This document shows, piece by piece, positions 18,837 to 27,900 of a stretch of 64,000 bases of DNA. A program made the position numbers and the translations under genes. Position 1 is the stretch's first letter; every line of letters begins with the position of its first letter. The stretch comes from an uncultured Desulfuromusa sp. (GTDB lineage: Bacteria > Desulfobacterota > Desulfuromonadia > Desulfuromonadales > Geopsychrobacteraceae), in contig NZ_OY776575.1 in the NCBI RefSeq assembly GCF_963675815.1, positions 124,001-188,000 of the forward strand, read 5' to 3'. The notes under the pieces were generated by a model, which made no database searches, was not told the origin of the DNA, and saw only the letters and a list, made by a program, of their open reading frames with translations.

Positions 18837-18857
18837 ATTTCTAATGGAGACAATGTT

Positions 18858-19661
18858 GTGACAAAGCGAAAAACAATTCTCGATATCGGGTTGATGAAAC
18901 AAAAGCAGGATAAAATATCGGTTTTAACTGCCTACGATTACCCTTTTGCGCAACTGATGGATAACGTTGGTATTGATATTATTCTGGTTGGCGATTCCGT
19001 CGGTTCCGTCTTTTCAGGCTATGACAACACTTTGCCGGTCACCCTGGATGAAATGATCTACCATACCAGGGCGGTGGTACGGGGTAGTCGTCAGGCGTTG
19101 ATCATGACCGATATGCCTTTTATGTCATACCAGATTGATGAGCGTGATGCCCGCTTAAATGCCGGACGTTTGATTAAAGAAGGTGGCGCCCAGGCGGTCA
19201 AGCTTGAAGGTGGCGAGCACATGGCCACAACAATCCGTGCCATTGTAGATATTGATATCCCGGTCTGCGGCCATATCGGCTTAACCCCACAATCAATTCA
19301 CCGCATGGGCGGTTTTAAGGTTCAGGGGCGTGAAGATGAACAGGCCCGGAAAATCCTCGCAGATGCCAAAGCTGTAGAGGAAGCTGGCGCTTTTGCCATG
19401 GTTCTGGAAGGGGTTCCGCGAGACCTTGCCAAACTGGTCACTGACTCCGTCAGTATCCCAACGATTGGTATCGGTGCAGGAGTTGACTGCGACGGTCAGG
19501 TGCTGGTGATTCATGATATTCTCGGCCTCTGTGACAAGTACTCTCCCAAATTCGTCAAACGTTATGCCGATATCTCCGCGACGATCTCCGCGGGTATTGA
19601 GCAATACATCAAAGAAGTCAAAGACGGAGATTTTCCAACCGCAGACCATTCATTCAAGTAG
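18858..19661 (+). CDS. panB: 3-methyl-2-oxobutanoate hydroxymethyltransferase PanB
   Basis: First committed step to pantothenate: adds a hydroxymethyl group from methylene-THF to ketoisovalerate. The start is GTG 18858 behind GGAG (18846-18849), giving 267 residues; a longer in-frame reading would run through the leader terminator. Motifs: SVLTAYDYPFAQL, LVGDSVGSV with the metal-binding Asp, AVKLEGGEH, CGHIGLTPQS, FAMVLEGVP and TIGIGAGVDCDGQVLV. panC follows after 8 nt, so this is the first gene of a panB-panC-panP unit under control of the structured leader. Confidence 0.95.
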   Translation: MTKRKTILDIGLMKQKQDKISVLTAYDYPFAQLMDNVGIDIILVGDSVGSVFSGYDNTLPVTLDEMIYHTRAVVRGSRQALIMTDMPFMSYQIDERDARLNAGRLIKEGGAQAVKLEGGEHMATTIRAIVDIDIPVCGHIGLTPQSIHRMGGFKVQGREDEQARKILADAKAVEEAGAFAMVLEGVPRDLAKLVTDSVSIPTIGIGAGVDCDGQVLVIHDILGLCDKYSPKFVKRYADISATISAGIEQYIKEVKDGDFPTADHSFK

Positions 19662-19669
19662 AAACTATT

Positions 19670-20524
19670 ATGGATATTATCAAAACAGTCAGTGAAATGG
19701 GGCAGAGGGTTGCTTCTGCGCGGGTCGCAGGAGAGACAATCTCCTTTGTGCCGACGATGGGATTTCTGCATCAGGGGCACTTATCACTCCTGGAAGAGGG
19801 ACGCAAACGGGGTGATCTGTTAGTTCTTTCTATCTTTGTCAATCCGACGCAGTTTGGTCAGGGTGAGGATTTTGAAGATTATCCACGTGACCTGCAACAG
19901 GACAGCGCCTTGGCACAACAGGCCGGTGTTGATATTATTTTTGCTCCCACTGCAGCAGAGATGTATCCGTCGGGGTATGCAACCTATGTTGATGTCGAAG
20001 GGATTACCGAGACCCTTTGTGGTGCTAGTCGTCCAGGTCATTTCCGTGGGGTCTGCACGGTTGTCAGTAAGCTGTTCAATATCATTCAACCTCAAGTTGC
20101 AATCTTCGGCAATAAGGATTTTCAGCAACTGGCAGTGATCAAGCGGATGGTGCTGGATTTGAATATGGCGGTTGAAATCATTGGTATGCCGATTTTCCGC
20201 GAGGCTGACGGTTTGGCGATGAGTTCCCGAAATGTCTATCTGAATCAGGATCAACGGCAACAGGCACTTGTCCTGTCGCAATCTTTGATTCAGGCGCAGC
20301 AATTCGTTGCTCAGGGACAAACAGAAAGTGCTGAAATTATTTCTCATTTGAAAAAAGAGATTGCGAAATATCCTGCAACTCGTATCGACTATGTGCAAAT
20401 CTGCCATCAGCTGACCTTGGAAGATCAAACCACTATCGATGCCGACTCTGTTTTATTGCTGGCCGTTTATGTCGGCAATACCCGTCTCATTGATAATGCT
20501 TTTCTGGTACCGGATAATGACTGA
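19670..20524 (+). CDS. panC: Pantothenate synthetase PanC
   Basis: ATP-dependent ligase joining pantoate and beta-alanine, 284 residues. Motifs: FVPTMGFLHQGHLSL with the nucleotide-binding HxGH-type signature, VNPTQFGQGEDFEDYPR, FGNKDFQQLAVI, and READGLAMSSRN with the KMSKS-like SSRN. Complete length for the family. The final codons overlap the panP start by 8 nt, indicating coupling with the enzyme that supplies its beta-alanine substrate. Confidence 0.96.
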   Translation: MDIIKTVSEMGQRVASARVAGETISFVPTMGFLHQGHLSLLEEGRKRGDLLVLSIFVNPTQFGQGEDFEDYPRDLQQDSALAQQAGVDIIFAPTAAEMYPSGYATYVDVEGITETLCGASRPGHFRGVCTVVSKLFNIIQPQVAIFGNKDFQQLAVIKRMVLDLNMAVEIIGMPIFREADGLAMSSRNVYLNQDQRQQALVLSQSLIQAQQFVAQGQTESAEIISHLKKEIAKYPATRIDYVQICHQLTLEDQTTIDADSVLLLAVYVGNTRLIDNAFLVPDND

Positions 20525-22145
20525 AACCGCCCTCGCCAATTTACAGAATCTGTATCGGATATTTACGGTTCCGGAAGCTCCGGACTCGACCCTGGGGGTC
20601 GTTGATCAGGCTATCAGTGAGAATGTTGCTGATTTCCTGCATAAACATATTGTTGCCATCGAGCGGAGTCTGGAAGACATAGAGAATGACTTTGTCGCAT
20701 CTAAAATTCCCGAAGACCCTTCATTTGTCTCGGACTATGCAGAATTTGTAAAACAGAAACTCGTTGCTCAGTCCGTGCACACCGCTGCCCCCGGGTTTGT
20801 TGGTCATATGACCTCGGCTTTACCTTATTTCATGCTGCCGCTATCAAGAATTATGACCGCCTTGAACCAGAATCTGGTCAAAGTTGAAACTTCAAAAGCA
20901 TTTACGCCGATGGAACGCCAGGTGCTGGCTATGATGCATCACTTGATTTATCGTCAGACTGATGATTTCTATGAAGAATGGATTCATGACAGCCAAACTG
21001 CGCTCGGAGCCTTTTGTTCTGGTGGGACTATTGCCAACACGACAGCTCTCTGGACCGCCAGAAATCAGCTCTGTGCCCCGGACGGAGATTTTGCCGGAAT
21101 CGCTCAGGAAGGATTATATCGGTCATTGCAGCATCTCAACTGTCATGGGCTGGCTATTCTGGTGTCACGTCGAGCTCATTATTCGTTGGGAAAGGCAGTC
21201 GATCTTCTGGGGATAGGGAGAAATAATCTGGTTCTGGTTGATACCGATTATGACAGCCGCATTGATATGCAATCGTTGCAGGCTGAGTATTTAAAACTGC
21301 GGGAACAGAATATAAGGCCTCTGGCTGTGGTCGGGGTTGCCGGAACAACTGAAACCGGTCATGTTGATCCCTTGGATGAGCTGGCAGACTTTGCCGCTGA
21401 AGTCGGCTGTCATTTCCATGTTGATGCTGCCTGGGGCGGACCGACCCTGTTTTCTGAAAGCCACTGTCATCTGCTTAAGGGGATTGAAAGGGCGGATTCG
21501 GTAACGATTGATGCCCATAAACAGCTGTACGTACCGATGGGGGCAGGGATGGTGTTGTTTAAAAATCCCCATGCCCTTTCGGCTATTGAACATCATGCCA
21601 ATTATATCCTGCGACATGGCTCCAAAGACCTGGGAAGCCATACTCTCGAAGGATCACGTCCGGGAATGGCGATGCTGGTTCATGCCGGATTATCCATCAT
21701 CGGCCGTAAAGGTTATGGCCTTCTGATTGATCTGGGGATAGAGAGAGCGCGGCAATTTGCGGATCTCATTAATCAGCACCGGAATTTTGAATTAATCACG
21801 GCTCCGGAACTGAATATCCTGACTTACCGCTATAATCCTGCATGGTTACAGAAAAAAATGGCGCAACTTGATCAAGAAAAATTACAGGAAATAAATGATC
21901 TGCTGGATCTGATCACGCAGGAAATCCAGAAGCGGCAGCGAGAAGCGGGAAAAACCTTTGTTTCCCGGACGCGACTGCTTTCCGCTCTCTACCCCACTGG
22001 GCAGATTTCGGTTTTTCGCTCGGTTCTGGCAAACCCACTGACGACCAAGGAAATTCTGGCTGCAGTTCTGGAGGAACAATGTGCTATCGTCAAAGACACA
22101 GAAGTCCAGCGGTTGATGGATAAAATTAAGCAGATCACTGCATAA
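20517..22145 (+). CDS. panP: PLP-dependent aspartate 1-decarboxylase PanP
   Basis: Group II PLP decarboxylase of about 542 residues, related to glutamate decarboxylases and matching the PanP type (near 550 residues), which replaces the pyruvoyl enzyme PanD in some proteobacteria by making beta-alanine from aspartate. Visible are FVGHMTSALPYFMLP, SGGTIANTTALW, HVDAAWGGP and the cofactor Lys in SVTIDAHKQLYVPMGAG. The start is ATG 20517, overlapping panC by 8 nt; the longer reading from 20439 lies wholly in panC. Membership in the panBC operon supports the aspartate rather than glutamate assignment; substrate is otherwise inferred. Confidence 0.88.
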   Translation: MTETALANLQNLYRIFTVPEAPDSTLGVVDQAISENVADFLHKHIVAIERSLEDIENDFVASKIPEDPSFVSDYAEFVKQKLVAQSVHTAAPGFVGHMTSALPYFMLPLSRIMTALNQNLVKVETSKAFTPMERQVLAMMHHLIYRQTDDFYEEWIHDSQTALGAFCSGGTIANTTALWTARNQLCAPDGDFAGIAQEGLYRSLQHLNCHGLAILVSRRAHYSLGKAVDLLGIGRNNLVLVDTDYDSRIDMQSLQAEYLKLREQNIRPLAVVGVAGTTETGHVDPLDELADFAAEVGCHFHVDAAWGGPTLFSESHCHLLKGIERADSVTIDAHKQLYVPMGAGMVLFKNPHALSAIEHHANYILRHGSKDLGSHTLEGSRPGMAMLVHAGLSIIGRKGYGLLIDLGIERARQFADLINQHRNFELITAPELNILTYRYNPAWLQKKMAQLDQEKLQEINDLLDLITQEIQKRQREAGKTFVSRTRLLSALYPTGQISVFRSVLANPLTTKEILAAVLEEQCAIVKDTEVQRLMDKIKQITA

Positions 22146-22163
22146 ACGCCTAAGGTCGTTGAT

Positions 22164-23441
22164 TTGAAACAAATCTATACAGCAAAATTTCTGATATCCG
22201 GTAACGCTCCACCTCTTGAGGATGGGGCGTTACTTGTTCATGCCGGCATGATTGCAGGTATCGGAAGCCGTAAAGACATCACCCGAAATCACCCCGGAAT
22301 TGAAGTCGTTGATTTTTCCGATGCTCTTATTGTGCCGCTCCTGATCAACGCTCATACCCATCTTGAGTTGACCGACTTTCCCCTCTGGGTTGCAAAAGCA
22401 GACGAGGATTCGCCGCCTGGTGACTTTGTTGACTGGATTCTGCGCTTGATCAGGGTTAAACAGAAACTCACTGAAAAACAATATCGAGATTCCTTGCGCC
22501 ACGGAATTGATCAATCCATAGCCGCAGGAACAGGAGCCGTTGGTGATATTCTATCCCAGCATGGGCTGAGAAATATTTATCAGAATTGTTCCCTGCCGGG
22601 GTTATTGTTTCTGGAAACACTGGGACAGGACCCTGCTTTTATCTGTCGCCTTCGCGCCGGTCTTAATGATGCTCTGGATGATGAAATTGTCGGGAAGCTG
22701 GAGTTAGGCATATCTCCTCATTCTCCCTACACCATCAGTCTGGACTATTTGCAAAGTCTCTATCGCCAATGTCGGACCCGAAAAATCCGCTGCACCACAC
22801 ACGTGGCTGAATCGGCTCATGAGGTTGATTTTGTCAAGCGCGGACAGGGGCCTTTAGCAAGTCGGCTTTATTCTTATATCGGCTGGGAAAATTATACTCC
22901 TGAACCTTCCGGGTTAAGGCCGGTTGAGTATCTGTATCAACAAGGGGGATTGTTTCCGGAAAACCTGCTGGTGCATGGTGTCCAACTCAATGCTGACGAG
23001 ATAACATTGCTGGCGAAAAATCAGATGAGTCTGGCCTTGTGTCCACGCTCGAATGCGACTCTCAATGTCGGCAAGGCTCCGGTTGCTGAACTCTATAAAG
23101 CCGGGGTGATTCTGGCGTTGGGAACTGACAGCCTCGCCAGTTGTGACAGCCTGTCGATCTGGGATGAAATGGCCTTCGCTCATCACTGGTTTGAAGGGCA
23201 GCTGGATGCGCCGACACTTTTTTCTATGGCCACACAGGGTGGAGCCCAGGCTCTGGGGATAAAAAATGAAGTCGGATCTCTGGAAATTGGGAAAACCGCA
23301 GGGTTTCAGATCCTGCGACCAAAAACAACAGTTGCAAGTGAAGACATATTTGATTATTTTGTTTCCCCTGCTTGCGCAAGTGATATCATCCAGGTGTATC
23401 ATCAGGGCCGACCGCAGTTGTCAGCGTCATTTGCTGAATAA
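22164..23441 (+). CDS. Amidohydrolase, probable aminofutalosine deaminase type
   Basis: Metal-dependent deaminase of the TRZ/ATZ (ArgE-like) amidohydrolase group, 425 residues. Metal and catalytic residues are visible in NAHTHLELTD, TTHVAESAHEVDF, LVHGVQLNADEI and ALGTDSLASCDSLSIWDEM. Close relatives are annotated as aminodeoxyfutalosine deaminase of the futalosine menaquinone pathway or as MTA/SAH deaminases; the CPRSNATLNVGKAPV segment favours the former, but no other mqn gene is nearby. The start is TTG 22164 behind AAGG (22152-22155). It follows panP after 18 nt, so it may be the fourth gene of the pan transcript. Confidence 0.8.
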   Translation: MKQIYTAKFLISGNAPPLEDGALLVHAGMIAGIGSRKDITRNHPGIEVVDFSDALIVPLLINAHTHLELTDFPLWVAKADEDSPPGDFVDWILRLIRVKQKLTEKQYRDSLRHGIDQSIAAGTGAVGDILSQHGLRNIYQNCSLPGLLFLETLGQDPAFICRLRAGLNDALDDEIVGKLELGISPHSPYTISLDYLQSLYRQCRTRKIRCTTHVAESAHEVDFVKRGQGPLASRLYSYIGWENYTPEPSGLRPVEYLYQQGGLFPENLLVHGVQLNADEITLLAKNQMSLALCPRSNATLNVGKAPVAELYKAGVILALGTDSLASCDSLSIWDEMAFAHHWFEGQLDAPTLFSMATQGGAQALGIKNEVGSLEIGKTAGFQILRPKTTVASEDIFDYFVSPACASDIIQVYHQGRPQLSASFAE

Positions 23442-23472
23442 ATTTTTAAATTAAAGTTATTGGTATAAAAGT

Positions 23473-23928
23473 ATGGGAATCAAGATTGTTGCGACCAACA
23501 AAAAAGCTTATCATGATTATTATATTGATGAGACTTTTGAAGCCGGCATTGTTCTGACGGGAACTGAGGTGAAGTCGATCCGGATGGGGAAGGTGAATCT
23601 CAAGGAGTCTTTTTGTCGCATCAAGGATGGAGAACTGTTCATCAACAATATGAATATTGCCGCCTATGATTTTGGTAATCGAGAAAACCACGATCCAACC
23701 CGAATGCGTAAATTGCTCCTGCATCATGCCGAAATTGACAAGCTGATTCGTTTGACCGAGCAGAAGGGGCTGGCGATGGTGCCGACGAAAATTTATTTCA
23801 AGAGAAATTATGTTAAGATCGAAATCGGTGTCGGTCCAGGGAAGAAGTTGCATGACAAGCGGCAAACCCTGAAAAGGAAAGAGGCCGACCGGGAAATGGC
23901 CAAAGCACTTAAAAGTTCGTACCAGTAG
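23473..23928 (+). CDS. smpB: SsrA-binding protein SmpB
   Basis: RNA-binding partner of tmRNA in ribosome rescue, 151 residues. Typical segments are IVATNKKAYHDYYIDETFEA, GTEVKSIRMGKVNLKESF, PTRMRKLLLH, and the basic tail GPGKKLHDKRQTLKRKEADR that inserts in the mRNA channel. It is followed after 75 nt by the tmRNA gene itself, a common arrangement. Start ATG 23473; nothing unusual. Confidence 0.97.
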   Translation: MGIKIVATNKKAYHDYYIDETFEAGIVLTGTEVKSIRMGKVNLKESFCRIKDGELFINNMNIAAYDFGNRENHDPTRMRKLLLHHAEIDKLIRLTEQKGLAMVPTKIYFKRNYVKIEIGVGPGKKLHDKRQTLKRKEADREMAKALKSSYQ

Positions 23929-24003
23929 CTTTATCCCATTAGATGTGAGATAATACTTGCAGGATGGTTATTTAACCATTTGAAAAACAACAACTTTAAT
24001 AAA

Positions 24004-24354
24004 GGGGGTGTCAAGGTTTCGACGGGAGAAGAAAACGAAGTGTCGCATGCCGGAGTGGGCTGGCTCCGTAACAAGCCCAACTTAACTAAACGCAGATACT
24101 GACGTTAGTTACGCACTAGCAGCTTAATGCTGCTACGTCTTTTCATTCATTGCCTGTGTGGGTGCCGAGACGTTAATTTAGCAGGCTAGTTATGAGGATT
24201 GACTGTGACCTCATAGCGAAACTAAAGCAGACTCGCCTGGTGAATATCCTGTCTGTGGGAGCTTCATCCGGTTAAATTAAAATGCAGACTAAGCATGTAG
24301 AAGCCTTACGTGGATAGCTTTCGGACGCGGGTTCGATTCCCGCCACCTCCACCA
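24004..24354 (+). ncRNA. ssrA: tmRNA (ssrA)
   Basis: Transfer-messenger RNA of 351 nt. The acceptor stem pairs GGGGGTG (24004-24010) with CACCTCC (24344-24350) and is followed by ACCA; the T-arm is GCGGGTTCGATTCCCGC. The tag frame starts at the resume codon GCA (24092) and ends with TAA (24125-24127), encoding ADTDVSYALAA, whose ALAA end is the usual protease signal. The CCA is encoded. smpB lies directly upstream and a strong terminator directly downstream. Its 3' end borders the accessory region. Confidence 0.97.
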
Positions 24355-24398
24355 ATTAAAAAGGGTCGCCCCTAAAAAGGGCGGCCCTTTTTAATTGG
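24352..24398. terminator. Long palindromic terminator fused to the tmRNA 3' end
   Basis: A 20-bp stem with one G-U pair joins 24352-24371 and 24379-24398 around a 7-nt loop. The inner part (AAAAAGGGTCGCCC ... GGGCGGCCCTTTTT) is a classical bidirectional terminator. Unusually the stem reaches into the CCA end of tmRNA, so CCAATT on the left is mirrored as AATTGG on the right. Confidence 0.85.
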
Positions 24399-24612
24399 AG
24401 CGACGATATCGCGGGAATCGAAGCGTAGTGAGCGCTGACTAAATGTCAGAAAAGCGGCCAAGGATGGCCGCGTCAGCGAGCGGAGGGGAGTCTACGCAAT
24501 GAGAAACATGATGTTTCGAATGTAGTAGGCGATCTTCTGCCACTGGTTCCGTTAGGAACCATATGTTGATCACCCATAACAAATATTATGTCGCTCTCCA
24601 AAAGGGCGGCTC
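24379..24612. repeat. Hairpin-rich element with imperfect inverted ends, possibly MITE-like
   Basis: A non-coding block behind ssrA made of nested and serial hairpins. GCGTAG (24423-24428) pairs with CTACGC (24492-24497), enclosing CGCTGAC/GTCAGCG (24433-24439 with 24472-24478) and GCGGCCA/TGGCCGC (24454-24460 with 24465-24471). These are followed by a GAAACATGATGTTTC palindrome and GGTTCC/GGAACC. The ends resemble each other inverted: CCCTTTTTAATTGGAGCGAC at 24385-24404, against CCCTTTTGGAGAGCGACAT read on the minus strand at about 24606-24588. A 12-nt inverted copy of the tmRNA T-arm lies at 24411-24422. No ORF of note. Confidence 0.6.
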
Positions 24613-24872
24613 ATTAATTGTTTGTACCTTCGGTTTGAAATGTCCTACATTATTCGAAGTTTCATATGATTTGCCTTGAGGAAATGAGATGTGGACTTTC
24701 GAGGGGAACATTTAGTGAGTTGATGACCGTCTTTGTCGGAGTAATCCGATTGGACGGTTTTTTGTTTAGACGTTGGTGGAATTGTTAAAAAGATAGGAGC
24801 ATCACTTGTTATTTCCTAAGCTACTGATAACAAAGTGATATCTTCTCCTTTAGATCGTTAATTGTCTTGCTG
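24613..24872 (+). other. Non-coding stretch with a terminator-like hairpin
   Basis: No supported gene. A stem of CCGTC...TCGG paired with CCGA...GACGG (about 24727-24763) followed by six Ts looks like an intrinsic terminator, perhaps ending a lost gene or small RNA. The only start-to-stop reading over it has 34 codons and no recognisable features. Confidence 0.45.
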
Positions 24873-24901
24873 AAAAATGAAATAAAAAAGAACGTCCCCT
24901 G
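24873..24901 (+). repeat. REP-like unit A (plus orientation)
   Basis: Shares GAAATA-A-AAAGAACGTCCCCTG with the units at 28837-28863 (inverted) and 29951-30025 (two tandem copies). It lies 67 bp before the STAND gene. Such short dispersed repeats are the usual targets of RAYT transposases like the one encoded at 28892-29908. Confidence 0.75.
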
Positions 24902-24967
24902 TGGTCTAATTCGCCGAACTCAAGCTCTGGATTCTATGGATAGCTAAGAGACGGGAGGGAGCAATAT

Positions 24968-27900
24968 ATGTCTAAGATAAATCAAATACAGCAAGCACTT
25001 CTTGAATTAGGTGGTGGCCATTTTCAAAAATTAGCCGATGCCTTCCTAGTGGAAAAAGGTTTTGGATCAATTAATGCCATCGGGTCTGTCGTTGCTTCAA
25101 ATAAGGAAAGGGTAGGTACTCCTGATAGCCTTATTGCGACTTCAGAAGGAAAGTACATTTTTGCTGAGTACACTACACAGCAGTCCAGTCTCTTAGCAAA
25201 GCTGAAGGATGACCTTGGAAAGTGCTTAGATGAGAAAAAGACTGGGATTCCGGTAAGTAAGATTGACCGAGTGATCTTCTGCTTTACAGGCAAACTCAGT
25301 GCAAAGCAGGAAAGTCAACTTGCAGTAGCATGTCAAAAAAAAGGGGTGAACCTCGAGTTGTTCGGTATTGATGCCCTTGCTTTTGACCTTTACAGCAAGT
25401 ACCCGCGACTTGCTCTTGACTTCCTTAATGTACAAATCGACACAGGGCAAATAGTTCCCCCGTCTCAATTTGTTATTCTCTACAACCACGGCAAAATGGC
25501 GACCAGACTCGACCTAGGGTTTCATTTTCGCGATGAAGAACTCTGTCGACTACTTAGCGGGCTTGAAAACGAGAAATTGGTATTTATTTCAGGGAAAGCT
25601 GGTGTTGGGAAGTCTCGTTTGGCGCTTGAAGTCTGCAAGAAATTCCATGAGGGACACCCTGAGTATGAAGTTATGTGCATTTTTGGCAGGAACCGGGATT
25701 TGTGGGAGGACCTCCAATCACGATTTAGAAAAGATGGGAAATTCCTACTCTTTGTTGACGATGCTAACAGAGTAAGTCGGTTCGAGTACGTCGTTGAGCT
25801 TCTAATGTACCTTCGCGAGGACCAGCAGATAAAAGTTGTGGCTACAGTTCGAGATTATGCCTTGTCGAAAGTCCAAGAGGCTGCACGGCCTTTAGGAAGT
25901 GTTTTGGAGGTTGAACTGGGACCATTCACTGACGAACAGATCAAAAAACTTATTACCGATGAGTATGGAATCACTAATTACCACTACTTGGAGCGAATTG
26001 CTGAAATTGCAAGAGGAAACCCTCGGTTGGCTGTGATGGCTGCGGAAGTTGCCAAGGAAAACCATCTAAGCAGTATTCACGATGTTTCCAGTCTTTACGA
26101 TAGCTATTTTTCATCAATTCGAGATGACCTAAAAGGTGCAGGTGGCGACCTGATGGACGCTAACCTATTAAAAGTGGCGTCGATTGTGTCTTTTTTTAAA
26201 GCAGTGGATCGATTAAATGAGGAAATGACAATTTCTATCGAAAAGGCGTTCGGAATACACCCTAAAGCCTTTTGGGAGGCAGCTGAAAAACTTCATGAAC
26301 TGGAAGTGCTCGACATGTACGAGAACGAAGTAGTTCGGGTGTCCGATCAGGTTCTTGGAACTTACCTTTTTTATTTGGCAGTTTTTAAGGAAAAGGTTCT
26401 CGATTTCGGTGTTTTGCTAAGTAATTTTTTCCCTAAGTTAAGGCATAGAATCATCGACTCTATTAATCCAGTTCTGAATGCCTTTGAAAGTGAAAGCATC
26501 GTTGAGGCACTGTGCCCACATATAGATAGTGCTTGGTCAAAATTAGAAAAAGATGGAGACAATGCTGGGCTATTTGAATTGTTAGATGTCTTTTGGTTCG
26601 TAAAGCGGACAGATACATTGTTATGGGTTAGTGAACGGATAAATGAGTTGGATACAGAGTCTATTGAAGTATCCGACCTTAAATTTGAAAAAAATTCAAA
26701 AACGATTGATAGACCCTCTATCTTGAGCATTCTTAGCTCCTTTGCGTATGCTATGGAAGAAGAGGCACGTATTGCGGTCGAACTTTTGTCTCGTTATTTT
26801 AAAAAGCGCCCGACTGAAGCTCAACTGATCTTCCAAATTTTGACTGAAAATTATGGTTTTAACCCAAATTCCAACCTTCGAAATTTTGAAATTCAGAGAG
26901 GTGTAATAGACACCTTAGAAGAACTTGCGAAGGATGGGGAGCTGTTTATTTCAAAAATATACTTAAAGGTAGCGGCTAATTTTCTCGGGACTCATTTTGA
27001 TTCCCATCGGATGAAAGGTGAAAGGGAGGTTTTGATTACTAGGTTTAACCTGCCCTCTACACCACAAATTAAATTTCTACGTGAGGTAATTTGGAAAAGG
27101 TTGTTCCTTCTCTACGAGATCAAGGAGTTGCAGAATGAGGTGTTGGATTTAATCGGAAATTACTGTAAATCTTCCCACAGGTTGACTATAAGTGATTTGG
27201 TGAAGTCAGATTATGAGCATTTGTTGCCTTTTCTGGAGATTATCCTTGATAAAGATAATTATCATGACTGTGTCCTGTTTAATGATTACATGAACTTACT
27301 TGAGCAGCACGATTTGAAGATTCCTGATAGTTTGAAGGACCAATTCAGTAGCCAAACGTTTGAGCTTTCAAAACTAATGTTACACGATTGGAGTGGCATG
27401 CGGGAGCTTGATCTGTCGTTTGAAGAGTTCGAGCAGTTTAAGCGGGACGGTCTAAGAAATTTTACGAAAGACTTTTCACTAGAGGATTACGGAAATTTCT
27501 TTCAACAATGTTTAGAGATATATACAGCGTCAATAGACGGACAAAACAATTATCAGGTATTGGAAGCTATTGTAAACACACTTTTACCTTTAGCAGATAA
27601 CGAACCTGAATTGTTTACGAAGGTCATAAATCTGTATCTCGAACTTGGCGACCCTTTTGAATTGAATGGCTATCCATTTGTAAAAAAACTCGTAGATCAT
27701 TTAGGGCCAGAAGATACACGTCAGTTTCTACTCAGGCCAGAGTATCCTACCAAAACACAGTGGTTGATTAACGTGCAAGAAGTCTTGCCAAGCGATTGCA
27801 TAACGGTAGAGTGGATAGATCGTCTTTATGAACTTTATACGGTAGCAAAATTAAATGAACTTCCGAACGATTTTGATTATTTGATTCGTTACATTTCTTT

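Noticed and set aside
19820..20428. 202-codon minus-strand ORF
   Set aside because: It is the shadow of panC, which has full-length family motifs on the other strand.
24004..24354. tmRNA 3' end as an integrase attachment site
   Set aside because: No integrase gene and no direct repeat of the ssrA 3' end was found downstream; the only related copy is inverted and short, so a phage- or island-type att site is not supported.
24689..24790. 34-codon reading frame over the terminator-like hairpin behind ssrA
   Set aside because: Too short, no recognisable sequence, poor ribosome site, and it overlaps the hairpin and T-run.
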